From Actinomadura macra NBRC 14102 (GTDB taxonomy: Bacteria; Actinomycetota; Actinomycetes; Streptosporangiales; Streptosporangiaceae): DNA of 64,000 bases. The translations under genes were made by a program, and so were the position numbers. Positions 45,107-53,570 of this stretch are shown here, one piece after another. The notes below the pieces were generated by a model. That model was not told where the DNA came from, did no database searches, and saw nothing but the letters and a program-made list of their open reading frames with translations. The stretch spans positions 1 to 64,000 of the forward strand of contig NZ_BCQT01000019.1 of NCBI RefSeq assembly GCF_001552215.1, in the 5' to 3' direction. The stretch's first letter is position 1. Each line of letters opens with the position of its first letter.

Positions 45107-45155
45107 GGCCGGTGCCGACCTCCGCTCTCAGGCGGCACCGGCCTTGTGGTTTTCC
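45107..45155 (+). terminator. Terminator of the chitinase cluster
   Basis: GGCCGGTGCCG (45107-45117) pairs perfectly with CGGCACCGGCC (45133-45143) and is followed by TTGTGGTTTT, an unusually clear T-rich tail. It lies 40 bases after the last chitinase stop and also faces the end of the convergent reductase gene. Confidence 0.85.
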
Positions 45156-45162
45156 CGCACCG

Positions 45163-46080
45163 TCAGTCGACCGTCAGGACGATCTTGCCGCGGATGCCGC
45201 CTGCCTTGTAGGCGCGGTGCGCGTCGGCGGCCCGCTCCAGCGGGAATGTCCGGTGGATGTGCCATTTCACCTCGCCGCGCGTGTACAGGGCCACCATGTC
45301 GGCCAACCGGGCGGCGGTGCGCCGCGCGGGGGACAGGCGGACGCCCAGGGCGGCGGCGCGGTCGTGGTCGTACAGGGTGATGATGCGGGAGCGGTCCTCG
45401 ACCAGTTCCAGTGTCGCGTCCAGGGCGGTGCCGCCGACGCCGTCCAGGGCAGCGGTCACCACCCCGTTGGGTGCCAGCTCGCGTACCCGGCCCGTGAAAC
45501 CGTCGCCGTAGTCGACGGGCAGGGCGCCCAGCGACCGGAGGTAGTCGTGCTGGGTCTCGCGCGCGGCGCCGATCACCGTCGCGCCCCACAGCCGTCCGAG
45601 CTGCACCGCGACCGTGCCGACCGCACCCGCCGCGCCGTGCACCAGGAGCGTGTCGTGCTCACCTACCTCCAGTTCCTCCAGGGAGTTGTAGGCCGTCTGG
45701 GCCGGGGCGGTGAACCCGCCCGCCACCTCCCACGGCATCCCGGGCGGCTTGGCGGTGACCTGCTCGGAGGGGATCACCAGATGCTCGCGATAGGCGTTGA
45801 GGACGGTGAAGCCGAGCACCTCGTCGCCCACGGCGAATCCCGTCACGCCCTCGCCGAGCCGGTCGATCACCCCGGCGAACTCGTTGCCCGGCGTGCGGGG
45901 GTAGGCGGCGTCCGCCCCGGCGGGCAGCCAGCCCTCGACCACCGCCACGTCGAACGGTTGCACTCCGGCCGCCCTTACCATGACGCGTACCTGCCCCGGC
46001 CCGGCCTGCGGTTCCGCCACGTCGGCGAGGCGCAGCACCTCGGGCCCGCCCGGCTCTTCGAAAACGATCGCTCTGCTCAT
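45163..46080 (-). CDS. NADPH:quinone reductase-like zinc-independent dehydrogenase
   Basis: This 305-residue medium-chain reductase has the GroES-like region with GNEFAGVIDRLGEGVTGFAVGD and the NADPH loop LLVHGAAGAVGTVAVQLGR. It lacks the zinc ligands of alcohol dehydrogenases. Proteins of this kind reduce quinones or enones. It lies downstream of the LAL regulator on the same strand with a 98-base gap, so it may be separately expressed. Confidence 0.86.
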   Translation of the reverse strand: MSRAIVFEEPGGPEVLRLADVAEPQAGPGQVRVMVRAAGVQPFDVAVVEGWLPAGADAAYPRTPGNEFAGVIDRLGEGVTGFAVGDEVLGFTVLNAYREHLVIPSEQVTAKPPGMPWEVAGGFTAPAQTAYNSLEELEVGEHDTLLVHGAAGAVGTVAVQLGRLWGATVIGAARETQHDYLRSLGALPVDYGDGFTGRVRELAPNGVVTAALDGVGGTALDATLELVEDRSRIITLYDHDRAAALGVRLSPARRTAARLADMVALYTRGEVKWHIHRTFPLERAADAHRAYKAGGIRGKIVLTVD

Positions 46081-46178
46081 CGCGTGCTCCCTGATCGGCC
46101 GTTCCGACGATCACGAAGCTAGGTGGCGCGGGCGGGGCGCCGAATCCGTGACATCACCGTAGTCACGGTGGCGGGGCG

Positions 46179-48902
46179 TCAGGAGAAGCGCGCCAGCTCG
46201 GTCCGTGATGTGACGCCGAGCTTGGGATAGGCCTTGTAGAGGTGGTACTCGACCGTCCGGTGGCTGAGGAACAGCTGCGCCGCGATGTCACGGTTGGCGA
46301 CGCCGGACGCGGCGAGCCGGACGATCTGCAGCTCCTGCGGGGTGAGCCGGGCCAGCGGGTCGTCGCCGGAGGGCGGGCCGGACGCGGTCTCGCCGGTGGC
46401 GCGCAGCTCGCCGCGGGCACGGTCGGCCCAGGGCGTGGCGCCGAGCCGCTCGAAGATCGACAGGGCGGAGCGGAGCGGGGCACGGGCGTCCGAGCGGCGC
46501 CGCTCGCGGCGCAACCACTCGCCGTATGTCAGTGCGGTGCGGGCGTGTTCGAACGGCCGTCCGCCGGCGGTGTGCAGGTGGAGCGCCGCCTGAAAGGTCT
46601 CGTCGCGGGGCGCCAATAGGGCCTGGCAGCGCAGCGCGACCGCCGAGATCCACGGGCGGTCGAGGACGGCCGCCCACGCGGTGAGGCGCTCGCCCGCGGC
46701 CCGCGCCTGCTCCAGCTGCCCGGCGCGCACCGCCGCCTCGGCCAGGTCGGCCGCCGCGAACATCACGGTGGCGGTACGGCGGGCGGGCCCGGCCGCGGTC
46801 TCCTCCAGGACGTGCAGCGCGTCCTCATGCCGTCCGAGGCCCAGGTGCAGGAGCCCGAGCGCGCAGGCGCCCTCCGCGGCGGCCTCGGCCACCGACTCCG
46901 CGGCCTCGGCGGCCAGCTCCCGGCACCGTTCCTGCTCGCCCTCGATCGCGGCGATCCGGGCGGTGAGGGCGGCGAGCCGCCCCTGGCGGTGACGCTGGCC
47001 GGTCTCGCGGGCGAGCGCGAGGGCCTCGGCCGCCGTCGCCGCGGCGTCGCGGTGCAGCCCCGCCGCCACCTGCGTCTGCGCGACGACCTGCAGCGTCGTG
47101 GGCAGTGCTCCGACAAGGCCACGGTGGCGGGCGTGCGCGACGTCGGCGGCGGCCAGCTGCGCCGCCGCCTCGTCATCGCCGACCAGCAGGGCCACGGCAA
47201 GGACGAGCAGCCGCGCGATGAGGCTGCCGGGCGGATCGGCGTGTGCGGCCGCGACCACGCTCCGCAGCAGCGGCGCACCGGACGAGGTGTCCCCGGCGGC
47301 GAGGCGCCCGAGGCCCACCAGCGCAGTGGCCACCGAGGCGGTCGTCCCAGCGGCGCGGGTGACGCAGGTTCCGGCGGTGGCGGCGCCGATCCCGGCGGCG
47401 AGGCCGGCCGCCCGGCGCACTTCGCCGTCCTCGCCCGTGGACCAGGCGTTGCCCGCCGCCATGACCAGCAGCGTCAACGCCAGCCCCGGGTCCGCCTCGG
47501 CCACCTGGGCGGCGCTGTCGGCCAGGTACCGGGCGGTGCCCACCGGCGCGCCCCGCTCGAACTCCGCCGTCGCGCGGACCATGGCGACCTCGGCGAGCGG
47601 CACCGGGCCGAGCCGGCGGGCGGCCGCCCGCTCGGCCAGGTCCGCCGCATGGCCGGTGCGGCCCCCGGTGATCGCCGACTGGGCGGCGCGGATCAGCCGC
47701 CGCGTCCGGTCGCCGTCGGCCGGGCTGAGCCGCGCGGCGTGCTCGTACAGGGACGCGGCGGCCGCGGGCGCGTTGCGTCCGCGCGCAGCGTCGGCGGACG
47801 CCTCGAGTTCGGCGGCCACGCTCTCGTCCGGTTCGGGGGAAGCCGCCGCGCGGTGCAGGGCCCTGCGGGCGCCGCCGGACACCTCGGCGAGGGCGCCGTG
47901 CACGGCCAGCCGTGTGGTCAGCGGCATGCGCTGGTAGGCCGCCGCGCGGACGAGCGGGTGCCGGAACTCCACCCGCGTCTCGGTGAGCCGGAGCAGACCG
48001 GCGCGCTCGGCGGCGTCGAGGTCCGCGGGCGCCGCGCCGAGTGTCCGTGCGGCGCGCAGCACCGTCGCCAGCTCGCCGGTGCCCTCGGCGGCGGCGATCG
48101 ACAGGGCCAGCCGCGACGGCCGTGGCAGCTTCTCGATCCGGGTGCCGAACGCGGCCTGCACACGGGCGGAGACCGGCAGCGCGGGCGGGGGAACGGTGTG
48201 GCCCGCGCGTATTCCGGCGCTGAGGGCGGCGGGCAGTTCGAGGAGGGCGAGCGGGTTGCCGGCCGCCTCGTCGATGACCCGGTCGCGGACCGCGGCGGCC
48301 AGGTCGGGTGCCTGATCGGCGAGGAACGCGGCGGCTTGCGGGCGGTCCAAGCCGGCCAGCGGCAGCTCGGGGAGGCCGGGGGCGGTGAAGCCGTCGCGGG
48401 CCGCGAACACGATCGCCGCAGCCTCGGTGTCCAGCCGGCGGGCGGTGAACAGCAGCGCGTCCGCCGATGCCGGATCGAGCCAGTGCGCGTCGTCGATCAG
48501 GCACAGCACCGGCTGTTCGGTCGCCACGTCTGACAGCAGGGTCAGCACCGCCAGCCCGATCAGGAACCGGTCCGTGCCGTCCGTGCCGCCTTCGCCCTCT
48601 TCGCCGCCTAGGCCGAGCGCGGTTCGCAGCGCTCGTGCCTGCCCTGGCGGGAGCGCCTCCACTCGGGGCAGGACGGGGCGCAGCAGCATGTGCAGCGAGG
48701 CGAACGGGAGTTCCGCCTCCGTCTCCGCCCCGGTCGCACGCAGGACGCGCAGCCCCGCGGCCATCGCGGCGCCCTCGTCCAGGAGTGCCGTTTTGCCGAT
48801 GCCCGCCTCTCCGCGCACCACCACCACGCCGCCGAGCCCCTCGCGCGCCCCGGTGATCAGCCCTTCCATCGCGGCCCGGTCTGCCTCTCGTCCCCACAGC
48901 AT
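46179..48902 (-). CDS. LuxR-family LAL transcriptional regulator
   Basis: This is a 907-residue large ATP-binding LuxR regulator. It has an N-terminal AAA/STAND ATPase with Walker A GEAGIGKTAL (31-40) and Walker B VLCLIDDAHWLD, a long alpha-helical TPR-like middle, and a C-terminal LuxR helix-turn-helix (LTPQELQIVRLAASGVANRDIAAQLFLS and onward, about 845-905). Such proteins activate antibiotic or sugar genes when bound by a ligand. It starts 9 bases after the TetR stop, so the two are probably one transcript. Confidence 0.9.
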   Translation of the reverse strand: MLWGREADRAAMEGLITGAREGLGGVVVVRGEAGIGKTALLDEGAAMAAGLRVLRATGAETEAELPFASLHMLLRPVLPRVEALPPGQARALRTALGLGGEEGEGGTDGTDRFLIGLAVLTLLSDVATEQPVLCLIDDAHWLDPASADALLFTARRLDTEAAAIVFAARDGFTAPGLPELPLAGLDRPQAAAFLADQAPDLAAAVRDRVIDEAAGNPLALLELPAALSAGIRAGHTVPPPALPVSARVQAAFGTRIEKLPRPSRLALSIAAAEGTGELATVLRAARTLGAAPADLDAAERAGLLRLTETRVEFRHPLVRAAAYQRMPLTTRLAVHGALAEVSGGARRALHRAAASPEPDESVAAELEASADAARGRNAPAAAASLYEHAARLSPADGDRTRRLIRAAQSAITGGRTGHAADLAERAAARRLGPVPLAEVAMVRATAEFERGAPVGTARYLADSAAQVAEADPGLALTLLVMAAGNAWSTGEDGEVRRAAGLAAGIGAATAGTCVTRAAGTTASVATALVGLGRLAAGDTSSGAPLLRSVVAAAHADPPGSLIARLLVLAVALLVGDDEAAAQLAAADVAHARHRGLVGALPTTLQVVAQTQVAAGLHRDAAATAAEALALARETGQRHRQGRLAALTARIAAIEGEQERCRELAAEAAESVAEAAAEGACALGLLHLGLGRHEDALHVLEETAAGPARRTATVMFAAADLAEAAVRAGQLEQARAAGERLTAWAAVLDRPWISAVALRCQALLAPRDETFQAALHLHTAGGRPFEHARTALTYGEWLRRERRRSDARAPLRSALSIFERLGATPWADRARGELRATGETASGPPSGDDPLARLTPQELQIVRLAASGVANRDIAAQLFLSHRTVEYHLYKAYPKLGVTSRTELARFS

Positions 48903-48911
48903 GTGCCGGCC

Positions 48912-49649
48912 CTAGGAGCCGGGGAGGGCGGAGGCGATGCAGTCCAGGACGCGGCTGAGCCCGTATTCGAACTGCTCGTCGTTGCTCATGTGAGGGATGC
49001 GGGCGTCGACGATGATGCGGGTGAACATGGGGTAGTCGCCGCTGTCCATCAGCTCGCGCACTCGCGGGACGGTCCGCATCATCCAGTCCTCGGGCGTCAG
49101 CCCGCTGCGCTTGTACTCGCGCTGCCACTCCAGCTCGCCGCGCACGTCCAGCTCGATGTAACCGTTCAGCATCCCGACCAGCGTGAGCATCTCGTCGACC
49201 GGGATGCCCACGTCCAGCGCGCCGAGCGTGAACTCCAGCAGGCGCAGCTGGTTCGGGCCGTAGGTGAGCCGGGACCGGTGCAACGCGGCCACCCAGGGGT
49301 GGCGCAGCAGCGTCTCGCGGGTGTTGCGGGCCACGAGCGTCAGGTCGGCGCGCCAGTCGCCGGTGGGGCGGTCCGGGAGGTCCGGCTGGCCCACGACGTG
49401 GTCGTACATCAGCTCGATGAGGTCGTCGCGGCTGGGCACGTACCGGTACAGCGACATCGCGCCGGTGCCGAGCTCGGCGGCGATGCGGCGCATCGACGCG
49501 GCCTCCAGCCCGTCGGCGTCGGCGATCCGCACGGCGGCCTCGGTGATCTGGCCGCGGCTGTAGGCGGGCCGGGGCCCGCGGCCCTGGCGCTCTGGAACCG
49601 ACCAGATGCTGACGTGCTCGCCGCCCGACACGGCACCCCCCTCGTTCAT
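48912..49649 (-). CDS. TetR-family regulator divergent from drrAB-like genes
   Basis: This 245-residue TetR protein has an N-terminal HTH (about 46-68, EAASMRRIAAELGTGAMSLYRYV) and a TetR_C_1 ligand domain of the type seen with antibiotic exporters. The ATG at 49649 is used. A GTG at 49631 with a G-rich ribosome site gives a version six residues shorter. Two GTAC-N3-GTAC sites lie in the divergent gap. It probably represses the ABC exporter and itself. Confidence 0.87.
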   Translation of the reverse strand: MNEGGAVSGGEHVSIWSVPERQGRGPRPAYSRGQITEAAVRIADADGLEAASMRRIAAELGTGAMSLYRYVPSRDDLIELMYDHVVGQPDLPDRPTGDWRADLTLVARNTRETLLRHPWVAALHRSRLTYGPNQLRLLEFTLGALDVGIPVDEMLTLVGMLNGYIELDVRGELEWQREYKRSGLTPEDWMMRTVPRVRELMDSGDYPMFTRIIVDARIPHMSNDEQFEYGLSRVLDCIASALPGS

Positions 49650-49689
49650 CTGGGGGCCGAACGACCCCACCCCCTGAGATCCTAGTTGC

Positions 49690-49742
49690 GTACATCGTAC
49701 CCAGTTGCTTACCCTGAACCCCATCGCCTGCGTACGGTGTAC
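49690..49742. promoter_or_regulatory. Two tandem TetR-type operators
   Basis: GTACATCGTAC (49690-49700) and GTACGGTGTAC (49732-49742) share the same flanks (TGC before, CCA after) and are spaced 42 bases apart, about four helical turns. They lie in the gap between the TetR gene and the drrA-like gene. Confidence 0.68.
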
Positions 49743-49757
49743 CCAATGGAGGTTGTG

Positions 49758-50765
49758 ATGGTGGACGAACCGATCGTGGTCGCCGAGGCGCTGCGCAAGC
49801 GCTTCGGCGCCACCCGGGCCCTGGACGGGCTGGACCTGTCCGTCCCCGCGGGGACGGTGTGCGGACTTCTCGGCCCGAACGGGGCGGGCAAGACGACGGC
49901 GGTGCGGATCCTCGCGACGCTCGCCGACGCCGACTCCGGACACGCCCGCATCGCCGGCCATGACGTCGCGCGGGAGCCCGACCGGGTGCGGGCCCGGATC
50001 GGGCTGGCCGGGCAGTACGCCGCCGTCGACGAGAAGCTCACCGGCCGCGGCAACCTGCGGCTGTTCGGTCGGCTCTACCATCTGTCCCGCGCGGACGCCC
50101 GCCGCCGCGCGGACGAGCTGCTGGAGCGGTTCGGGCTGCTGGACGCCGCCGACCGTCCGGTGAGCGGCTACTCCGGCGGGATGCGCCGCCGCCTTGACCT
50201 GGTCGCCAGCCTCATCCTGCGCCCCCAGGTGCTGTTCCTGGACGAGCCGACCACCGGCCTGGACCCGCGCAGCCGCGGCGAGATCTGGGACAGCGTCCGC
50301 GAACTGGTCGCCGACGGCACCACCGTCCTGCTCACCACCCAGTACCTGGACGAGGCGGACCGGCTCGCCGACGACATCGCGGTCGTCGACCACGGCCGCG
50401 TCATCGCCACCGGCACCCCCGACCAGTTGAAGGCCTCCATCGGCGACCGGCTCGACGTCGTCCTGGCGGATCCCGCGGCGGCGCCCGGCGCCGTGACCGT
50501 CCTGCACCGGCTGGCCGGCGCCTATCCGGCGCTCGAAGGGGACCGGCTGTCGGTCGCCCTCGCCTCCGGGACGGTCCGGATCACCGACGTCGTCCGCGAA
50601 CTGGACCGCGCCGGGGTCGCCGTCGGCGACGTCGGGCTGAGACGTCCCACCCTCGACGAGGTGTTCCTGCGCCTCACCGGCCGTCCCGCGAAGGCCGGCA
50701 CCGACGACGAGACCGGCCCTGCCGGGGACAGGGACGCCGGACGGCGCGAGGAGGTCGTCCGATGA
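49758..50765 (+). CDS. ABC exporter ATP-binding protein, DrrA type
   Basis: This 335-residue ATPase has Walker A LLGPNGAGKTTAVR, the signature YSGGMRRRLDLVASLI, Walker B VLFLDEPTTGLDP and an H-loop segment TTQYLDEADRLAD, with the C-terminal region typical of daunorubicin-type DrrA. GGAGG five bases upstream supports the ATG at 49758. Its stop overlaps the permease start. It powers drug or lipid export with the next gene and is probably under the divergent TetR. Confidence 0.91.
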   Translation: MVDEPIVVAEALRKRFGATRALDGLDLSVPAGTVCGLLGPNGAGKTTAVRILATLADADSGHARIAGHDVAREPDRVRARIGLAGQYAAVDEKLTGRGNLRLFGRLYHLSRADARRRADELLERFGLLDAADRPVSGYSGGMRRRLDLVASLILRPQVLFLDEPTTGLDPRSRGEIWDSVRELVADGTTVLLTTQYLDEADRLADDIAVVDHGRVIATGTPDQLKASIGDRLDVVLADPAAAPGAVTVLHRLAGAYPALEGDRLSVALASGTVRITDVVRELDRAGVAVGDVGLRRPTLDEVFLRLTGRPAKAGTDDETGPAGDRDAGRREEVVR

Positions 50766-51598
50766 CCGCGCCGACCCTCTCCGCGCGGCGGCCGTCGTGG
50801 GCCGGGCGCCTGCGCTGGACCTTCGCCGACGGCTCCACGCTGATCGGGCGCGAGCTGAGCCGCCTCCGTCAGGAACCGGGCGAGCTCGTCGTCGCACTCA
50901 TCTTTCCCGCGATCATGGTCGTGCTGTTCGGGTACGTGTTCGGCAGCGCGATCGAGGTGCCGGGAGGCGGCGGGTACCGCGAGTACCTGATGCCGGGCCT
51001 GTTCGCGATGGTCACCTACACCTCGGTGATGTCGGTCACGATGCGGGTCGCGACCGACGCCTCCCGAGGGGTGATGGACCGGTTCCGCTCGATGCCGATG
51101 GCCCGGTCGGCGGTGCCGTTCGGGCAGACCGGCGCCGAGATCCTCAACGGCGTCCTCGGGTTGCTCATCATGGCGGCGGCCGGGCTGCTGGTCGGCTGGC
51201 GGGCGCACCGCGGGTTCGTGCCGACCGTCGAGGCGTTCCTGCTGCTGGCGCTCATGCGGTACGCGCTGAGCTGGGCGGGCTGCTACCTGGGGCTCATGGT
51301 GAAGAACGAGCAGACCGCCGACCAGCTCGTCCCGCTGGTGTTCCCGGTGACGATGCTGTCGAACTCGTTCGTGCCGACCGGCGGGATGCCCGCCGTGCTG
51401 CGAGCCGCCGCCGACTGGAACCCCGTCAGCGCCCTCACCGCCGCGTCCCGGGAGCTGTTCGGCAACCCGGGCGCGCCCACCGGGGACGTGGCGTGGGCGG
51501 TCGCGCACCCGGTCACCGCGTCGCTGCTGTGGTCGGGGGTGCTGCTGGCGGTGTTCGTGCCGCTGTCGATCCGCACCTACCAGTACCGGGGCCGCTGA
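50762..51598 (+). CDS. ABC exporter permease, DrrB type
   Basis: This 278-residue ABC-2 permease has six hydrophobic segments, including the PAIMVVLFGYVFGSAIEV helix and the RFRSMPMARSAV cytoplasmic loop characteristic of DrrB proteins. The start overlaps the DrrA-like stop (ATGA). The transported compound is unknown. Confidence 0.9.
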   Translation: MTAPTLSARRPSWAGRLRWTFADGSTLIGRELSRLRQEPGELVVALIFPAIMVVLFGYVFGSAIEVPGGGGYREYLMPGLFAMVTYTSVMSVTMRVATDASRGVMDRFRSMPMARSAVPFGQTGAEILNGVLGLLIMAAAGLLVGWRAHRGFVPTVEAFLLLALMRYALSWAGCYLGLMVKNEQTADQLVPLVFPVTMLSNSFVPTGGMPAVLRAAADWNPVSALTAASRELFGNPGAPTGDVAWAVAHPVTASLLWSGVLLAVFVPLSIRTYQYRGR

Positions 51599-51599
51599 C

Positions 51600-51649
51600 G
51601 GGGCTCCGCGACCCCGGCGCCGTGGGGGCGCCGGGGGGCCGCGGAGCCG
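51600..51649. terminator. Strong bidirectional hairpin
   Basis: GGCTCCGCG-A-CCCCGGCGCC (51602-51621) pairs with GGCGCCGGGG and CGCGGAGCC across a 5-base loop. It lies between the DrrB-like stop and the end of the convergent acetyltransferase. Confidence 0.8.
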
Positions 51650-51654
51650 GGGTG

Positions 51655-52173
51655 TCAGACGCCGAACGGCGCCGGGTACTCGATCGTCCCGGCGGGGACG
51701 GGTCCGGCACCGCTGAACACCAGCGCCATCAGCGCCTCGTCCGGGACCTCGAAGGGCGCGGTGATCCCGAGCCGGGACGCCCGGCCGAACCCGAACCTCG
51801 GGTAGTACTCCGGATGCCCGAGGACGACCACGAGCCGTTCGCCGCGCCCCGCCGCGGCGTCCAGCGCCGCGCGGACCGCGGCACCGCCCGCGCCCGTGCG
51901 CTGGTGGGAGGGCAGAACCGCCACCGGGGCCAGCGCGAGCGCCTCGTCCCCGCCGACCCGGCACCGGGTCAGCAGCGCATACCCGCCGACCTCCCCACCG
52001 GATGTCTCGGCGACGAAGGACAGGCCGGGCAGCCACGCCGCGTCCGCACGCAGCGCGTCCACCAGGTCCGCCTCCAGCGGGGTCGGGAACGCCGCCAGCA
52101 CGACGCGGCGCACCGCCGCCGTGTCCGCGCCCGTCTCCGGTCTGACCTTCCAGGCGTGCTCCCTCGCGGTCAC
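51655..52173 (-). CDS. GNAT N-acetyltransferase (YhbS-like)
   Basis: This 172-residue acetyltransferase has the acetyl-CoA loop LAVLPSHQRTGAGGAAVRAAL, written here as LAPVAVLPSHQRTGAG (about 88-104), and the segment VVVLGHPEYYPRFGFGRAS typical of YhbS-like proteins. The GTG start at 52173 overlaps the stop of the RsgA-like gene upstream (GTGA), which suggests coupled translation. The substrate is unknown. Confidence 0.83.
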   Translation of the reverse strand: MTAREHAWKVRPETGADTAAVRRVVLAAFPTPLEADLVDALRADAAWLPGLSFVAETSGGEVGGYALLTRCRVGGDEALALAPVAVLPSHQRTGAGGAAVRAALDAAAGRGERLVVVLGHPEYYPRFGFGRASRLGITAPFEVPDEALMALVFSGAGPVPAGTIEYPAPFGV

Positions 52174-53258
52174 CGGTCCCTCCCGCGCTCCCTGTACATC
52201 TGCCGCTGCGCCTTGGAGACGGCCTTCCAGCGGTTGCGCTGCTCGGCGCGGAGCCGGGCGTCGCTGCGCGCGGCGATCCAGGCGTTCTCGCGCATCAGCT
52301 TGCGGTAGCTGACCAGGCGCCGGGCAGGCAGCCCGCCGTCCTCGACGGCGGCGAGCACGGCGCACCCCGGCTCGCCCTCGTGGGCGCAGTCGCCGAACCG
52401 GCACGCGGCGGCGAGTTCCTCGATCTCGGCGAAGGTCTGCTGGAGGCCCTCGGCGGCGTCCCACAGCCCGACGCGGCGCAGGCCGGGCGTGTCGATGAGG
52501 ACGCCGCCGCCCGGCAGCGGCAGCAGGTCACGGCGGACGGTGGTGTGCCGCCCCTTGCCGTCCCGTTCCCGGACGGCGCCGGTCGCGAGCGCCTCGGCGC
52601 CCAGCAGGGCGTTGCCCAGCGTGGACTTGCCCGCGCCGGACGGGCCGACCAGCACCACGGTGCCGTGCAGGACGGCCGCGACCGCGTCCACCCCGTCCCC
52701 GGTCGTGGCGCTGCACGCCACGACGTCGACGCCCGGCGCGGCGGCGGCCACGGCGGCCTCGGCCTCGGCGGTGCCGGGCAGGGAGTCGGCCTTGGTCAGC
52801 ACGACGACCGGCCGGGCGCCGCTCTCCCAGGCCAGCGCCAGCAGCCGCTCGACGCGGCCGAGGTCGAGGTGGTCGGCGAGGGAGACGGCGATGGCGACGG
52901 TGTCGACGTTGGCGGCCAGGACCTGCCCGCGCGACTCGCGCGAGACCGTGGACCGCACGATCGCGGTCCGGCGGGGCAGCAGTTCCGCCATGACCGGCCG
53001 GTCATCAGGGTGGTCGCCGGGCCGCAGCACGGCCCAGTCGCCGGTGCACGGCGCGGCGATGGGATCGGGTGTGGCGACCGGGCCGGTCTCGGCCCGGAGC
53101 AGGCCGTTCTCGGTGGCCACGTCGCACAGGCCGCGGTCGACCGCGATGACGCGGGCAGGCGCCAGCCCGGCGGCGCGACGAGAGGCGAAATCGTTCTCCA
53201 GGGTTTCGTCCCAGCCGTAGGCGGCGAGAGGGGACGATCCTGTGGATGTGAAAGACAA
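52170..53258 (-). CDS. rsgA: RsgA-like circularly permuted GTPase
   Basis: This 362-residue GTPase of the RsgA/YjeQ family assists late 30S subunit assembly. The order of motifs is permuted: G4 (LTKADSLPG) comes before G1 (VGPSGAGKSTLGNAL) and G3 (IDTPGLRRVGL). A C-terminal zinc segment follows (CRFGDCAHEGEPGC). An OB-fold region precedes the GTPase. The TTG at 53258 begins the conserved part. A short translated leader (53320-53388) may lie upstream. Many actinomycetes carry more than one rsgA paralogue. Confidence 0.85.
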   Translation of the reverse strand: MSFTSTGSSPLAAYGWDETLENDFASRRAAGLAPARVIAVDRGLCDVATENGLLRAETGPVATPDPIAAPCTGDWAVLRPGDHPDDRPVMAELLPRRTAIVRSTVSRESRGQVLAANVDTVAIAVSLADHLDLGRVERLLALAWESGARPVVVLTKADSLPGTAEAEAAVAAAAPGVDVVACSATTGDGVDAVAAVLHGTVVLVGPSGAGKSTLGNALLGAEALATGAVRERDGKGRHTTVRRDLLPLPGGGVLIDTPGLRRVGLWDAAEGLQQTFAEIEELAAACRFGDCAHEGEPGCAVLAAVEDGGLPARRLVSYRKLMRENAWIAARSDARLRAEQRNRWKAVSKAQRQMYRERGRDR

Positions 53259-53319
53259 CGGTTCGGAACCCTTGTGTGAAGGGGCCCCGGCGAGGATGCC
53301 GCGACGGTGGGCGGTCAGG

Positions 53320-53388
53320 TCAGCCGGTGGCCCGGGAGATGAGGACTGGCTGAGTGCTGCGGGCAGCAGCCACCGCAATGACGGCCAT
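53320..53388 (-). CDS. Possible 22-residue leader peptide before rsgA
   Basis: A perfect ribosome site (AAGGAGGTG, 53403-53395) is six bases before an ATG (53388) that opens a 22-codon frame, MAVIAVAAARSTQPVLISRA and onward. The stop at 53320 is 61 bases before the rsgA-like start. A ribosome site this strong in front of a short frame suggests real translation, perhaps as a regulatory leader. There is no Cys or His run typical of known leaders. Confidence 0.5.
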   Translation of the reverse strand: MAVIAVAAARSTQPVLISRATG

Positions 53389-53534
53389 GATCCCCACCTC
53401 CTTCGCGTTCCGCCGTAAGGATAACGGCCGCCCCCGCGCGGGGCCACTGGTTATCCGCGCCGCCCTGGCGCCGGGTTCCGGGCCGGGCCCTGACCCTCGC
53501 GCACCGGAGGAGGAGTGAAGACGGCAAAGAAAAG

Positions 53535-53550
53535 TTAAGGTGATTTAAGG
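53535..53550. promoter_or_regulatory. Direct repeat TTAAGG, 10-bp spacing
   Basis: TTAAGG occurs at 53535-53540 and 53545-53550, exactly one helical turn apart, 21 bases before the Ala-rich protein gene. OmpR-family response regulators bind such direct repeats, and one is encoded about 1.1 kb downstream. Confidence 0.4.
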
Positions 53551-53570
53551 AGCCGGACCGTGATAGGGGC

